Shown piece by piece: positions 18,163-25,900 of a DNA stretch of 27,005 nt. Each line of letters starts with the position of its first letter. The stretch's first letter is position 1. The stretch comes from a virus, in IMG/VR virus record IMGVR_UViG_3300017706_001232, positions 1 through 27,005 of that record. The stretch is one strand, 5' to 3'. The notes under the pieces were generated by a model, which was not told the origin of the DNA, searched no databases, and saw only the letters and a program-made list of their open reading frames with translations. The position numbers were made by a program, and so were the translations under genes.

Positions 18163-20664
18163 TTATCCTCCTGTTGTCCTATCATCACCTATCGTACAAT
18201 CACTTGATGTGGTGCAATTACCGTCTTGTGCGTTAGTAGAATTAAAATAGTAAACAGTTTTAATATCAGGACTGTTTATATTTATTCCATATAAAGGTAA
18301 GTCCTTGGTTTTTATTGCCTGTATTTTTACTACATGTCCCATTGGGATTTCCTTACATTGAACACCGGGCTGAGCGTTTCCGCCACTATCAGTATTTAAT
18401 CTTTGATAAGAACCAACCGGCATCGACGCAAAACCAGAAGGATAATCTGTATTTTCTTTGTTTGCATTTATACCCGGACCAATCAAAATATCAACTTCCT
18501 CAGCGACAGAGGGAAGGATGCCACTCGCCCTATTAAAATTTTGGTAGTGTAAAACAGAACCACCACAAGCACCTGCAATATCTTCATATCCCACTACGGG
18601 GTCATCATTATAAGTTGCACGATTTAAAACTTCGTTTAGGTTATATGCACCCGAATAATCTGTAGTTAAACCTCTAGCACCATTTGGTTTTTCTACAACC
18701 AAAAATGGAGACCATTCGTCATTGTGGAAAGCAAGAGTAACCCCTGCCGTAGTTCCTTCTATATCACACTGTAGATATGTCTCTAATACTCTAGTTACGG
18801 AATTTTCATTTTCGAATGTTATACCACAAGTTGTACCTTGAATTCGTATTTCACCTGATAGATCCCCAACCGTAAACGGAGTATCTACCTCTACGCCATA
18901 TTTTGATATTGTTAGATTATCCCAGTTAGATCCTGCGGTAAGTTCTATTTGATTCAGAGCTTCTGTATCTAAAGAATAATCTGCTGTTGGTCCAGTAGAA
19001 CCTGCAAAATTAGCCAACTCTACCTTTGGAATAAATATGACTTCATTCCAAGAATAACGCCATATATTTCTACCCACCAAATGAGTGTTTTTAACAACCG
19101 CCATAAATCCAGAATCTTCTACTTGTGGTGATGTACAACAAACAGAATATTTGTAAATATTCCATTGTTCTTTATATGCTAACCTATCTCTATATTCTCT
19201 TTTTGCTTTGAATGTAGGAAGTTTAATTTCGTTAATAATTTTCTTAAGTGGTTCTCCATCCATATCGACACAATCAAACATAGATTGCCACTTATTGGTT
19301 TCATAAACATTAAAGTGAGATAAATCAGTTTCTATATCTCCAGAAGACCCAGAGACACCTTCTGCAAAGGCAAATAGTCCCTGCACCCCATCAGACTCAT
19401 CTGGAGTGTCGTCACCAGAACCACCAGAAACTTCCAATTCATTTCCCATTAATAACACAGAGCGAATCTTGTCTTGGTCATTAAATGCTCGATCTTCTTG
19501 ATATCCAAAAACTATATCGTTGATTGATAATTCGTCGTTTTCTAAATCAGATAACTCGTCTGATGTGACGAAAGGAAATGGATCTCCCTTTTCTATTGGA
19601 TATAAACCAGCATATACATCTTTGTAGTTATATACGATCTTTTTCTTTGTAAACTTTTCTCGATCATCCATGAGTCTAGCATACGGAGAAGAATAAAAAT
19701 CTGGTTCGTATCTGTCATAGTATGCGTACAGAGCGTTTGCACTCAAGAGGGAATAGAAAGAAAAATCTGAAATTACATCAAATTTATAAATTCTATTTTT
19801 ACCTATAATATTACTATTTAAAGTGAAGGTATTATATTCTTCGTTTAATTGACTTTCGTATGAAAGTAAATCTATAGATTTAAAATGAAATCCAGCAAGA
19901 TCTTGCCAAAAACAGTAATTCACTGCAGATGGGTTGTCGGCACTTACAGCATAACCCTTACAATAATTTAACATCTGTAGAGTATTCATTCCCTCTACAA
20001 ATTTTCTATTTGGTAATGATATAAGTTTAGGTTTTATCCAAACATCGTTAAGTGTTGCTTCACTATCAATCCCACCGTCAAGAGATTCTGATACAATTTC
20101 TACTAGACCTCTTTTGTCTATCAATTCTTCTACTGGTGTTTCTTCACCATCTTCATTTTGTTCGCCTTCAGATTCTCCAGAAGCACCCTCGAACGTTAAA
20201 CCACTTGATATCTTTCCAATAAATCCACTCGGGAGTAGATCCGGAGTTTCGTATAACTCCTTTGCATCCTTACTACAGAAATTAATTGTAACTTTTCTTA
20301 TCGTAAAACCTTCTGGAGTTTTGTTTGTTTCCGAAAAATTAGAAGAATCCTGAAATCCGTAAATTGAAAATTTAGGTAAAGTTATAGATTCAGTTTCTGT
20401 ATCTTCTTCATCTGGAGTTTTTAAAGTAATTACTAAAGTTTCATTTCCCACCAACTGCATAAATTCATAATCACCTTGAGTTCCATCGAAAACAATAGAA
20501 CCATCCATCATTGGAGATGATAATGATTCAGTTAATGTTAAAAAATCTAAAGAAATTTTATTATCTGCATATATTGTTGCAAGATCTATAATAGGAGAAT
20601 CATTCTCATCTAAGATCAAAACAGATTGTACTTCAACTTCATTGTTATATGCTTGATATGCCAT
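18163..20664 (-). CDS. Large baseplate hub-like protein (gp27 family N-terminus)
   Basis: Putative central hub component. The N-terminal 130 residues show the tube-like hub pattern: strand-rich start with LTLTESLSSPMMDGSIVFDG (42-61), GNETLVITLKTPDEE (73-87) and LPKFSIYGF (97-105). RKFVEGMNTLQMLNYCKGYA (220-239) with CFWQDLAGFHFKSIDLL (251-267) fits the hub segment that precedes the second tube-like domain. An acidic Gly/Ser linker region (158-182) and another near 411-443 interrupt it. The C-terminal 350 residues are unassigned, with scattered Cys pairs. At 833 residues it is twice the T4 gp27 length (391). The start overlaps the gp53 stop (TAATG). No lysozyme or needle domain was recognised. 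Confidence 0.55.
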   Translation of the reverse strand: MAYQAYNNEVEVQSVLILDENDSPIIDLATIYADNKISLDFLTLTESLSSPMMDGSIVFDGTQGDYEFMQLVGNETLVITLKTPDEEDTETESITLPKFSIYGFQDSSNFSETNKTPEGFTIRKVTINFCSKDAKELYETPDLLPSGFIGKISSGLTFEGASGESEGEQNEDGEETPVEELIDKRGLVEIVSESLDGGIDSEATLNDVWIKPKLISLPNRKFVEGMNTLQMLNYCKGYAVSADNPSAVNYCFWQDLAGFHFKSIDLLSYESQLNEEYNTFTLNSNIIGKNRIYKFDVISDFSFYSLLSANALYAYYDRYEPDFYSSPYARLMDDREKFTKKKIVYNYKDVYAGLYPIEKGDPFPFVTSDELSDLENDELSINDIVFGYQEDRAFNDQDKIRSVLLMGNELEVSGGSGDDTPDESDGVQGLFAFAEGVSGSSGDIETDLSHFNVYETNKWQSMFDCVDMDGEPLKKIINEIKLPTFKAKREYRDRLAYKEQWNIYKYSVCCTSPQVEDSGFMAVVKNTHLVGRNIWRYSWNEVIFIPKVELANFAGSTGPTADYSLDTEALNQIELTAGSNWDNLTISKYGVEVDTPFTVGDLSGEIRIQGTTCGITFENENSVTRVLETYLQCDIEGTTAGVTLAFHNDEWSPFLVVEKPNGARGLTTDYSGAYNLNEVLNRATYNDDPVVGYEDIAGACGGSVLHYQNFNRASGILPSVAEEVDILIGPGINANKENTDYPSGFASMPVGSYQRLNTDSGGNAQPGVQCKEIPMGHVVKIQAIKTKDLPLYGININSPDIKTVYYFNSTNAQDGNCTTSSDCTIGDDRTTGG

Positions 20665-21527
20665 TATTTAACTCTAATTGTTTGTCCACGTTCCAAATTC
20701 TCTGCAGATATTCTAGAAAGAAAAGTACTCAACTTAAATGCAAGTCCGGTACTGGTAAATTTCATATTTTTATATTCTGCATTATCTAAAGTTCTTTCGT
20801 CTATTTCAGTTTGTACTCTATACACATCGGAGTTTAAATTATCCGCAGCCAAAGAAACACCTATAGTTTCGGTTGGAGTGTTTGTAAAATCAAAAGATGT
20901 TCCGTCTATAGTCATAAAAGGACTTACTTCATTTCCACCAAAACCAACTTCATATATTTTTTTAACTTTATCATATTCATTTTCGGTTCGACCTAATTCA
21001 AATGTAGTTCCGGTTATAACCCCATCTCGATATACATCTACTACTGGTGGATCGGCAGGGTTTCCACCAGTAACTCCTTCTTTCACTATAACAACTCTTC
21101 TAAAAATAGAATCGTATTCTTTAACTACACCACCAGATTTCCATTCTCCGTCACCCTCTCCGCGAAGTAACACCACATCACCGGGAAGTATTCCTGATAT
21201 ATTTTTTGCACCCTTAATGTAATAAACTGTACCCTGCAATTCTTTTTTGGTGTCTGCATTCTGTGTAGTCTGACTATAAGGAATTTTTCTAAACGAATCT
21301 ATATCATTTAATAGTACAGTTACCCAATATAAACTAGAGTTTTTTGAGTAGTTGTTGTATGCAACATATTCCAATCTTTTAATCTGATCATAAAATACTT
21401 TTTTTGTTGAACTTGAATTTTTTAAATTATCAGAAAATACAAAAGATTTTAATATGTTAACTGATGGTATTGTTGTTCCATCGTACAGTTTAAATGTTGT
21501 TTTTGGTAATGACTTTATATACGACAT
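20664..21527 (-). CDS. 53: Baseplate wedge protein gp53-like
   Basis: Probable wedge protein that, in T4, joins neighbouring wedges. The first 80 residues fit gp53: IPSVNILKSFVFSDNLKNSS, then YDQIKRLEYVAYNNYSKNSS followed by LYWVTVLLNDIDSF, the hallmark elyWvLLlaNd-type segment. The middle is an inserted beta-rich region, and the end (LSRISAENLERGQTIRVK) resembles a LysM-like repeat. It has 287 residues against 196 in T4. The frame reaches TTG at 21530, but ATG 21527 overlaps the upstream stop (TGATG) and is preferred. Neighbours 48-like and hub genes support a baseplate role. Confidence 0.75.
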   Translation of the reverse strand: MSYIKSLPKTTFKLYDGTTIPSVNILKSFVFSDNLKNSSSTKKVFYDQIKRLEYVAYNNYSKNSSLYWVTVLLNDIDSFRKIPYSQTTQNADTKKELQGTVYYIKGAKNISGILPGDVVLLRGEGDGEWKSGGVVKEYDSIFRRVVIVKEGVTGGNPADPPVVDVYRDGVITGTTFELGRTENEYDKVKKIYEVGFGGNEVSPFMTIDGTSFDFTNTPTETIGVSLAADNLNSDVYRVQTEIDERTLDNAEYKNMKFTSTGLAFKLSTFLSRISAENLERGQTIRVK

Positions 21528-22534
21528 CAACCACCACCCTCTTCGTTATCCTGAAGAGCATATATTTCAGAACGACACATTAATCTAGGAGCAGTGATCT
21601 GACCATAAGAAGCATCTTGTTGCTGACCACCAACATCTACACGAACAACAGGTTCCATTTCTTTAAAAGAAAGTGTTAATTGTGTTCTTAGTGGATATGT
21701 GTTTCCATTATCATCCAAGGCAACAGAGGTTGTATCATGAACTGCTGTTATGTTATACAATACTAGTAGTTTAGGCTGACCCAAATATGCAAGCGGTGCA
21801 GATTGATCTGGTATTGATACTGCACCATTTGAACCTATTACCGCATGATCCATTCTCCATATTGGAGGTGTCGCTATTAAATCTCTATTCGAAATAGTAT
21901 CTTCATATGATCTAGGAAAAGAATATGCTTCTAGTTGGGCAATCATATTCAAAACTCCATTTTCACCATATATGTCGCGGTGTGACTTTGCAACAAAATC
22001 ATAAGCTAATGTGTAGTTTCTTTCTACAGAACCACTATAAAATAATTCTTGATTGGACATACCTATTGCTGGTTGGTCTGTCGCCATCGACGCCTGACTC
22101 TTGAGCATGTCAACCGCACCTAATGCAGAAGATGCAAGTTTCATTCCAGCATTCGCTGCAACTCCGGTAGCCATAGCAGCCATATCACCAAGACCTGATC
22201 CTTGACCCTGCATCGCCAATCCACCTTTCGCCATACCAATTAGTTTTTGTACACCGTCATCAACCAGATCAATCCCCGTACTTCTTGCTCCTGCGGGTAA
22301 AGATAATTTCTGTAAACTATACGCAAAACTAGTTTCGACTTGAGTATAGTTGTGTGTTGTGATTCTACTCAACTGCTGTGGCATAGGAACAAACCAAGTA
22401 TCTAACTTCGTATCACTTCCTTTACCACTAGCGATATCTGCCCTAGACTGAAGTTTATTTGCTTGGTATGCACTAAGTGCAATGTAGTCTGAGAAACTGT
22501 CTGCTCTTGTTGTTTGAGATAGTGTTACTGGCAT
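21527..22534 (-). CDS. Baseplate tail-tube cap/initiator, gp48/gp54-like
   Basis: Likely platform on which the tail tube polymerises. ELFYSGSVERNYTLAYDFVA (163-182) followed by KSHRDIYGENG and LEAYSFPRS fits the tube-initiator pattern shared by T4 gp48 and gp54, and a C-terminal LSFKEMEPVVR strand follows. A Gly/Ala/Met-rich helical stretch occupies about residues 97-145. Length is 335 (T4 gp48 364, gp54 320), so the sequence does not decide between them. ATG 22534 is chosen because GGGGGA lies just upstream; in-frame ATGs at 22546 and 22567 have no ribosome site and the longest version overlaps the divergent gene 4. Confidence 0.7.
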   Translation of the reverse strand: MPVTLSQTTRADSFSDYIALSAYQANKLQSRADIASGKGSDTKLDTWFVPMPQQLSRITTHNYTQVETSFAYSLQKLSLPAGARSTGIDLVDDGVQKLIGMAKGGLAMQGQGSGLGDMAAMATGVAANAGMKLASSALGAVDMLKSQASMATDQPAIGMSNQELFYSGSVERNYTLAYDFVAKSHRDIYGENGVLNMIAQLEAYSFPRSYEDTISNRDLIATPPIWRMDHAVIGSNGAVSIPDQSAPLAYLGQPKLLVLYNITAVHDTTSVALDDNGNTYPLRTQLTLSFKEMEPVVRVDVGGQQQDASYGQITAPRLMCRSEIYALQDNEEGGG

Positions 22535-22560
22535 ATTTTCCCCCATGTCTATATATACCG
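22535..22560. promoter_or_regulatory. 26-base divergent junction with TATATATA
   Basis: Only 26 bases separate the divergent starts of the tube-cap gene and gene 4. They contain the ribosome site of the minus-strand gene and TATATATA at 22550-22557. No convincing sigma-70 or late box with proper spacing was found for either side, so the promoters may lie inside the opposing coding regions. Confidence 0.3.
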
Positions 22561-22992
22561 ATGGCATATAAATCGAAATATAAACCTCAAAATCCCGATA
22601 AGTATATGGGAAAATTAGAAAATATAGTATGTCGATCTACGTGGGAGAGAAAGATGTGTAAATATCTAGACCTCAACGAAAATGTTATATCATGGGCATC
22701 AGAGGAGTTAGCAATTCCGTATTTTTCACAGGTAGACGATAAATGGCACAAATACTACCCAGACTTTATGTGTAAGATAAAGAACAAATCTGGAACCATA
22801 GACAAACTCATAATAGAAGTTAAGCCGGAAAAACAAACAAAACCACCTAAGTCTAAAAAACAAACTAGAAATTATCTTCGTGAGATGAAAACTTTTGCCA
22901 TAAATACTTATAAGTGGGAAGCAGCAGAAAAGTTCTGTACAGAAAATGGTTGGGTTTTTAAAATCTTAACAGAAAAGGATCTTTTCAAATGA
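22561..22992 (+). CDS. 4: Head completion nuclease gp4
   Basis: Late head-completion protein of the gp4 (50/65) family, related to PD-(D/E)XK nucleases. The 143-residue product (T4: 150) starts MAYKSKYKPQNPDKYMG, close to T4 gp4's start. Conserved features: RSTWERK (25-31, putative E29), ISWASEELAIPY (43-54), YYPDF (65-69, putative D68) and EVKP (86-89, putative E86 and K88), the nuclease core. The frame continues upstream to an ATG at 22477, but that part overlaps the divergent gene and shows no homology, so ATG 22561 is chosen despite a weak ribosome site. First gene of the plus-strand late operon. Confidence 0.93.
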   Translation: MAYKSKYKPQNPDKYMGKLENIVCRSTWERKMCKYLDLNENVISWASEELAIPYFSQVDDKWHKYYPDFMCKIKNKSGTIDKLIIEVKPEKQTKPPKSKKQTRNYLREMKTFAINTYKWEAAEKFCTENGWVFKILTEKDLFK

Positions 22993-23600
22993 ACCTATCT
23001 ACAATAAAAAACAAGTTTTTCAATTATGATCGGGTTCTTAGGCAAAATAAATTTGCTATAGATATGTCATTTGTCAGTCCAGTAAATGGTGGAGATGTTC
23101 ATGCTGTCGGAGAACCTGCTGTTCTTACATCATCTCCAACGGTGAATTTAATGATGGCACCATTTGAATTCCAAAACGTACCATTGAAAATTCCAGTTAA
23201 AAGAGAAGCACAACAAGATTTATTGATTAGATTTTATGCAGTAGAAAGTCTTAACATATACACACAACTACTAACACTAATAAAACAGTATGGTGGAGAA
23301 CCTACGGTAGCAAATGCAAAGCCAACTGCGTATGCTCCGGGAACAATGTACAATGAAACTATTAGAAATAATAGAATTATTGTTCGAATGATAACTTCAG
23401 ACGGAAGAGATGGTGGAATCAATCCACAATATGATGGTGCTGTAAATTATATTGAATATTCAGATGCATATCCACACTTTATTCAACCAATAAACTTCAG
23501 TTCAGAAAGTGATTCGCAACCCCTAACATTTGATGTTCTATTCAAATATTCATACAACTTTACTCGATACGAAACTACACTAGGTGGTACTAATTTTTGA
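22989..23600 (+). CDS. Putative tail-tube-like baseplate protein
   Basis: Not firmly identified. The 203-residue product resembles tube-fold proteins: an N-terminal LRQNKFAIDMSFVSP strand (17-31) like the R-x-N-x-F start of gp19, a middle FEFQNVPLKIPV segment, and a strand-rich C-terminus ending in FDVLFKYSYNFTRYE. It may be the second tube-initiation protein (T4 gp54 or gp48 partner), because only one such gene was found on the other strand. The start overlaps the gene 4 stop by four bases (ATGA), so translation is coupled. Role is inferred from fold-like pattern and neighbours. Confidence 0.6.
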   Translation: MNLSTIKNKFFNYDRVLRQNKFAIDMSFVSPVNGGDVHAVGEPAVLTSSPTVNLMMAPFEFQNVPLKIPVKREAQQDLLIRFYAVESLNIYTQLLTLIKQYGGEPTVANAKPTAYAPGTMYNETIRNNRIIVRMITSDGRDGGINPQYDGAVNYIEYSDAYPHFIQPINFSSESDSQPLTFDVLFKYSYNFTRYETTLGGTNF

Positions 23601-23612
23601 TTGATATAATCT

Positions 23613-24344
23613 ATGCTACATGAAATAATAAAAAAAACTATTCCCGAATATACTTGCTCATTACCAATTACCAAAAAAGAAATAAAATTTAGACCTCTTT
23701 TGGTAAAAGAAGAAAAGTTTATATCTCAAATAAACGAATTGTCTGAGTCATTTTCTGATCGGTTATATTCATTATGTAAATTAGTAGATTCTTGTTGTGA
23801 TGGTGCTATAGATTCTATGCAGCTACCATTATACGATTTTCAATATCTACTGATTGATATTCGAAAACGTTCTATTACAGAAGAAACTAGTATGCAAATT
23901 CAATGTCCGTACACTGATGAATCGGTTATAGTTAAAGTAAACTTTAATTCTCTGCTTAAAAATTCAATTGTACAAAGTAAAACTAAAGAAATATCAATTG
24001 ACAATTCTACTATACTAAAAGTAGGAATACCCAAAGTAAAAGATATATTAGACAGTTTGGTAGAGATGAAAAGTGAAAATGATGTAATGGGATTAATTTC
24101 ATCTGTATTGATAGAATTAGAAACTCAAAATAAAACCATAGATTTGAAGTCCGAAACACAAGAAGAAAAAATTCAAATGTTAGAATCTATGAATAGAGAT
24201 CAGTACAAAACAATAAAGGAATATGTGTTAAATGGTTACTTTGTAATGAAGTTAAAGTACCAGACATCAGACGGAGTTGAGAGGACGGTGAAAGTTTCTG
24301 ACTTTGCAAATTTTTTAAGGTTTTATTTGGGTACGCTGATTTAG
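23613..24344 (+). CDS. 26: Baseplate hub / tail assembly chaperone gp26, frameshift upstream ORF
   Basis: Member of the T4 gp26 baseplate protein family. The 243-residue product (T4: 208) shows EIKFRPLLVKEEKFI (23-37), a Cys-containing VDSCCDGAI stretch (58-66) and LPLYDFQYLLIDIRKRSI (71-88), the family signature, then a CPYTDE segment. The C-terminal third is helical. Near its 3' end an in-frame U UUU UUA heptamer (24311-24317) could send ribosomes into the -1 frame, giving a predicted 298-residue product with a WERD-containing tail. ATG 23613 has no clear ribosome site; it lies 12 bases after the previous stop. By analogy with lambda G/GT the short form would be made in excess. Frameshifting is inferred. 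Confidence 0.85.
   Translation: MLHEIIKKTIPEYTCSLPITKKEIKFRPLLVKEEKFISQINELSESFSDRLYSLCKLVDSCCDGAIDSMQLPLYDFQYLLIDIRKRSITEETSMQIQCPYTDESVIVKVNFNSLLKNSIVQSKTKEISIDNSTILKVGIPKVKDILDSLVEMKSENDVMGLISSVLIELETQNKTIDLKSETQEEKIQMLESMNRDQYKTIKEYVLNGYFVMKLKYQTSDGVERTVKVSDFANFLRFYLGTLI
24311..24317 (+). other. Candidate -1 frameshift slippery site U UUU UUA
   Basis: In gene 26 the codons read AAT TTT TTA AGG, so T_TTT_TTA is aligned to the zero frame, the heptamer used by HIV-1 gag-pol; A_AAT_TTT overlaps it at 24308-24314. The -1 frame is open from 24302 to the TGA at 24506-24508 and reads YADLVATLTLLF and then the short downstream ORF. Zero-frame termination is at TAG 24342. A 5-bp hairpin (TTAGT/ACTAA, 24341-24356) lies 23 bases downstream, too far to be a standard stimulator. 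Confidence 0.65.
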
Positions 24345-24370
24345 TTGCAACACTAACTTTATTGTTTAAC

Positions 24371-24508
24371 ATGACAGAAAAAACAAAATTGAATCTTAAT
24401 GAGATAGAAAACATGATAATCTGGGAACGTGATGTGTATGTTTCACTAATGAATATAGAAACAGAAAAGAAACAAGACGCAATCCGAGAAAGAAAGATAA
24501 CCTCATGA
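24371..24508 (+). CDS. Short ORF, probable -1 frame tail of gp26
   Basis: As a free-standing gene it would give 45 residues (MTEKTKLNLNEIENMIIWER and onward to RKITS). No ribosome site precedes the ATG at 24371, yet the frame is already open from 24302 within gene 26, so it is more likely the C-terminal extension reached by -1 frameshifting (63 codons after the slip). IWERDVYVSLMNIETEKKQD matches the WER-D-type helical tail that follows tail assembly chaperone domains in many phages. The stop overlaps the next start by four bases (ATGA at 24505), so translation arriving here would also feed the downstream gene. Confidence 0.65.
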   Translation: MTEKTKLNLNEIENMIIWERDVYVSLMNIETEKKQDAIRERKITS

Positions 24509-25032
24509 AAGATCAACTAAAAATCCTAAAAGAAGCACAAAAGAATTTATCATTTGAAAATATAACAAAAGCATTTACAGATAAATCTGGAATGGGTGAT
24601 AAACTAAAAGGCGCTACAGATAATATAAGTGGTGGTATTTCTGATTTTTTCATGCAGGGATTTGGTGATATGATGAATTTAGGAACCGGTGATGATGATA
24701 TGGATCTAAAATCATTACTTGGTGATTTCATACCCGAAGAACTAAAAGATATATTGGGTTTTGATGAGACACCGGAACTAAAAGATCCTGAAACTCCAGA
24801 TACAATGGGACCACATCAACCCACAGAAACACAACAACGTGTTGAAGTACAAAACCAACAGGCTTCAGATTCTGCAAGTAGAACAATGAACGACCCCTCC
24901 GCAGGAAACGGAGGGGTCATTCGAGATCAATCTCAGGCTTCTACTCCCGGTATATCAGAATCTAGTAATGGGGTCAATACTATGATTTCTGCTATACATG
25001 CAGCACCAGCGAACAGAACTGGGATGTCATGA
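24505..25032 (+). CDS. Acidic, Gly-rich protein of unknown function
   Basis: No family recognised. The 175-residue product begins with a Lys-rich helical segment (MKDQLKILKEAQKNL), has a Gly/Phe/Met patch (GGISDFFMQGFGDMMNLGTG, 43-62), an acidic stretch DDDMDLKSLLGDFIPEELKD, and then a Pro/Thr/Gln/Ser-rich, probably disordered C-terminal half. It is the last gene of the plus-strand late operon, joined to the short ORF by an ATGA overlap. Its stop (TGA 25030-25032) overlaps the 3' end of gene 32 on the other strand by six bases. A 10-bp hairpin lies in its coding sequence at 24892-24918. A tail or hub assembly role is suggested only by its neighbours. Confidence 0.75.
   Translation: MKDQLKILKEAQKNLSFENITKAFTDKSGMGDKLKGATDNISGGISDFFMQGFGDMMNLGTGDDDMDLKSLLGDFIPEELKDILGFDETPELKDPETPDTMGPHQPTETQQRVEVQNQQASDSASRTMNDPSAGNGGVIRDQSQASTPGISESSNGVNTMISAIHAAPANRTGMS
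24892..24918. terminator. GC-rich hairpin near convergent gene ends, possible terminator
   Basis: Perfect 10-bp inverted repeat GACCCCTCCG / CGGAGGGGTC with a 7-base loop CAGGAAA, standing out in AT-rich surroundings. It lies within the 3' part of the acidic protein gene, about 110 bases beyond the end of gene 32 on the minus strand. On the minus strand it is followed by GTTCATTGTTC, moderately U-rich; on the plus strand by no U run. It could end or stabilise the gp32 transcript. Confidence 0.45.
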
Positions 25033-25887
25033 CTCGTTAGCGAGCTTTTCGAAGTAATCCAGAGCATCTGTATTTTCTGATACTTCTTCTCGTGCAGGAG
25101 TGGGTTGCTCCGCAGTCTCTACTGTCTCGCTGTTAGTTTCAGTGGAACGAACATCTGCTCCAATAGTACCATCAAACTTAACCTTAAGAGCCTCATAGGT
25201 CTTGAATTGATCATCTGCAACGAAAGCCTGAAGAGAGTAAATCTTCTTCCACAGATCTTCTAGAGCCGAGTCCTGACCGTCGAAGAGAGCATCAGGAGTA
25301 TCAAACTCACTCTTATCGTAATTGATGTAACCAGCGACCTTACGAACCTTGAGCTTGAAATCTGCACCCTTCCAGAAGTCAAACGGATTAATTGCTTCCT
25401 CGTCTTCAAACTCAGGAGACATGGCTTCGTTGATCTTATCAAAGATCTTCTTACCATACTTGTAAAGAAAGTTCTTACCTTCGTTCTGAGGATTAGTAGG
25501 ATCACTAATCACTAGAATGTTGGAGGTATATTGCATCTTTCGCTTACGCTGACGAGCAATATCCTTATCACTTTCAATACCACTATTCCACAACTTGTTG
25601 TTTGCTTCGCATACTGGACACTTCCCACCAGTTGTGGTGGGACAGTTCTCAATAAACCAACCTCCGGTTCCCTGAAACGCATGGGAATAAGTCTTCACAA
25701 AAGGAAGATCTTCCGTACCAAACGCAGGAAGGAAACGGATGACTGCATAACCATTACTGGACTTATCCAGTTCAGGTCTCCAGAATCGATCATCCTTATA
25801 TGAGTTCTTAGACTCAGACTTTTCAATCTTCTCCTGAAGACTCTTCGTGCTGCTACCTGACTTCTTCTTCATGTCTGCAAAATTCAT
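25027..25887 (-). CDS. 32: Single-stranded DNA-binding protein gp32
   Basis: Cooperative ssDNA-binding protein of replication, recombination and repair. The 286-residue product (T4: 301) has a basic N-terminal KKKS patch (7-10) like the cooperativity box, the OB-fold core with FWRPELDKSSNGYAVIRFLP (35-54), and a zinc site by homology: H69, C82, C90 and C93 (CPTTTGGKCPVC). RKRKMQYTSNILVISDPTNP and GKNFLYKYGKKIFDKINEAM follow the T4 order. The C-terminus is Ser/Thr/Glu-rich and acidic (DALDYFEKLANES), where partner proteins bind. Codons favour AAG, AAC and GAC, as in gene 23. A strong sigma-70 promoter and structured leader precede it; AAAGG is the ribosome site. Confidence 0.96.
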   Translation of the reverse strand: MNFADMKKKSGSSTKSLQEKIEKSESKNSYKDDRFWRPELDKSSNGYAVIRFLPAFGTEDLPFVKTYSHAFQGTGGWFIENCPTTTGGKCPVCEANNKLWNSGIESDKDIARQRKRKMQYTSNILVISDPTNPQNEGKNFLYKYGKKIFDKINEAMSPEFEDEEAINPFDFWKGADFKLKVRKVAGYINYDKSEFDTPDALFDGQDSALEDLWKKIYSLQAFVADDQFKTYEALKVKFDGTIGADVRSTETNSETVETAEQPTPAREEVSENTDALDYFEKLANES

Positions 25888-25894
25888 ATTTTGC
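25877..25894 (-). promoter_or_regulatory. Hairpin with gene 32 start codon in its loop
   Basis: On the minus strand GCAAAAT and ATTTTGC form a perfect 7-bp stem around the 4-base loop ATGA, whose first three bases are the gene 32 start codon. Pairing would place initiation in a closed structure next to the AAAGG ribosome site. T4 gp32 represses its own translation by binding its leader, so an operator role is plausible. Confidence 0.45.
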
Positions 25895-25900
25895 CTTTCC

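Noticed and set aside
20626-21222. 198-codon plus-strand frame
   Set aside because: Antisense to the gp53-like gene and the start of the hub gene; no ribosome site or recognisable sequence.
22477-22560. Upstream start for gene 4
   Set aside because: The extra 28 residues overlap the divergent tube-cap gene and lack homology; T4-like gp4 starts at MAYKSKY.
24341-24356. TTAGT/ACTAA hairpin as frameshift stimulator
   Set aside because: Only 5 bp and 23 bases from the slippery site, beyond the usual spacer; recorded but not relied on.
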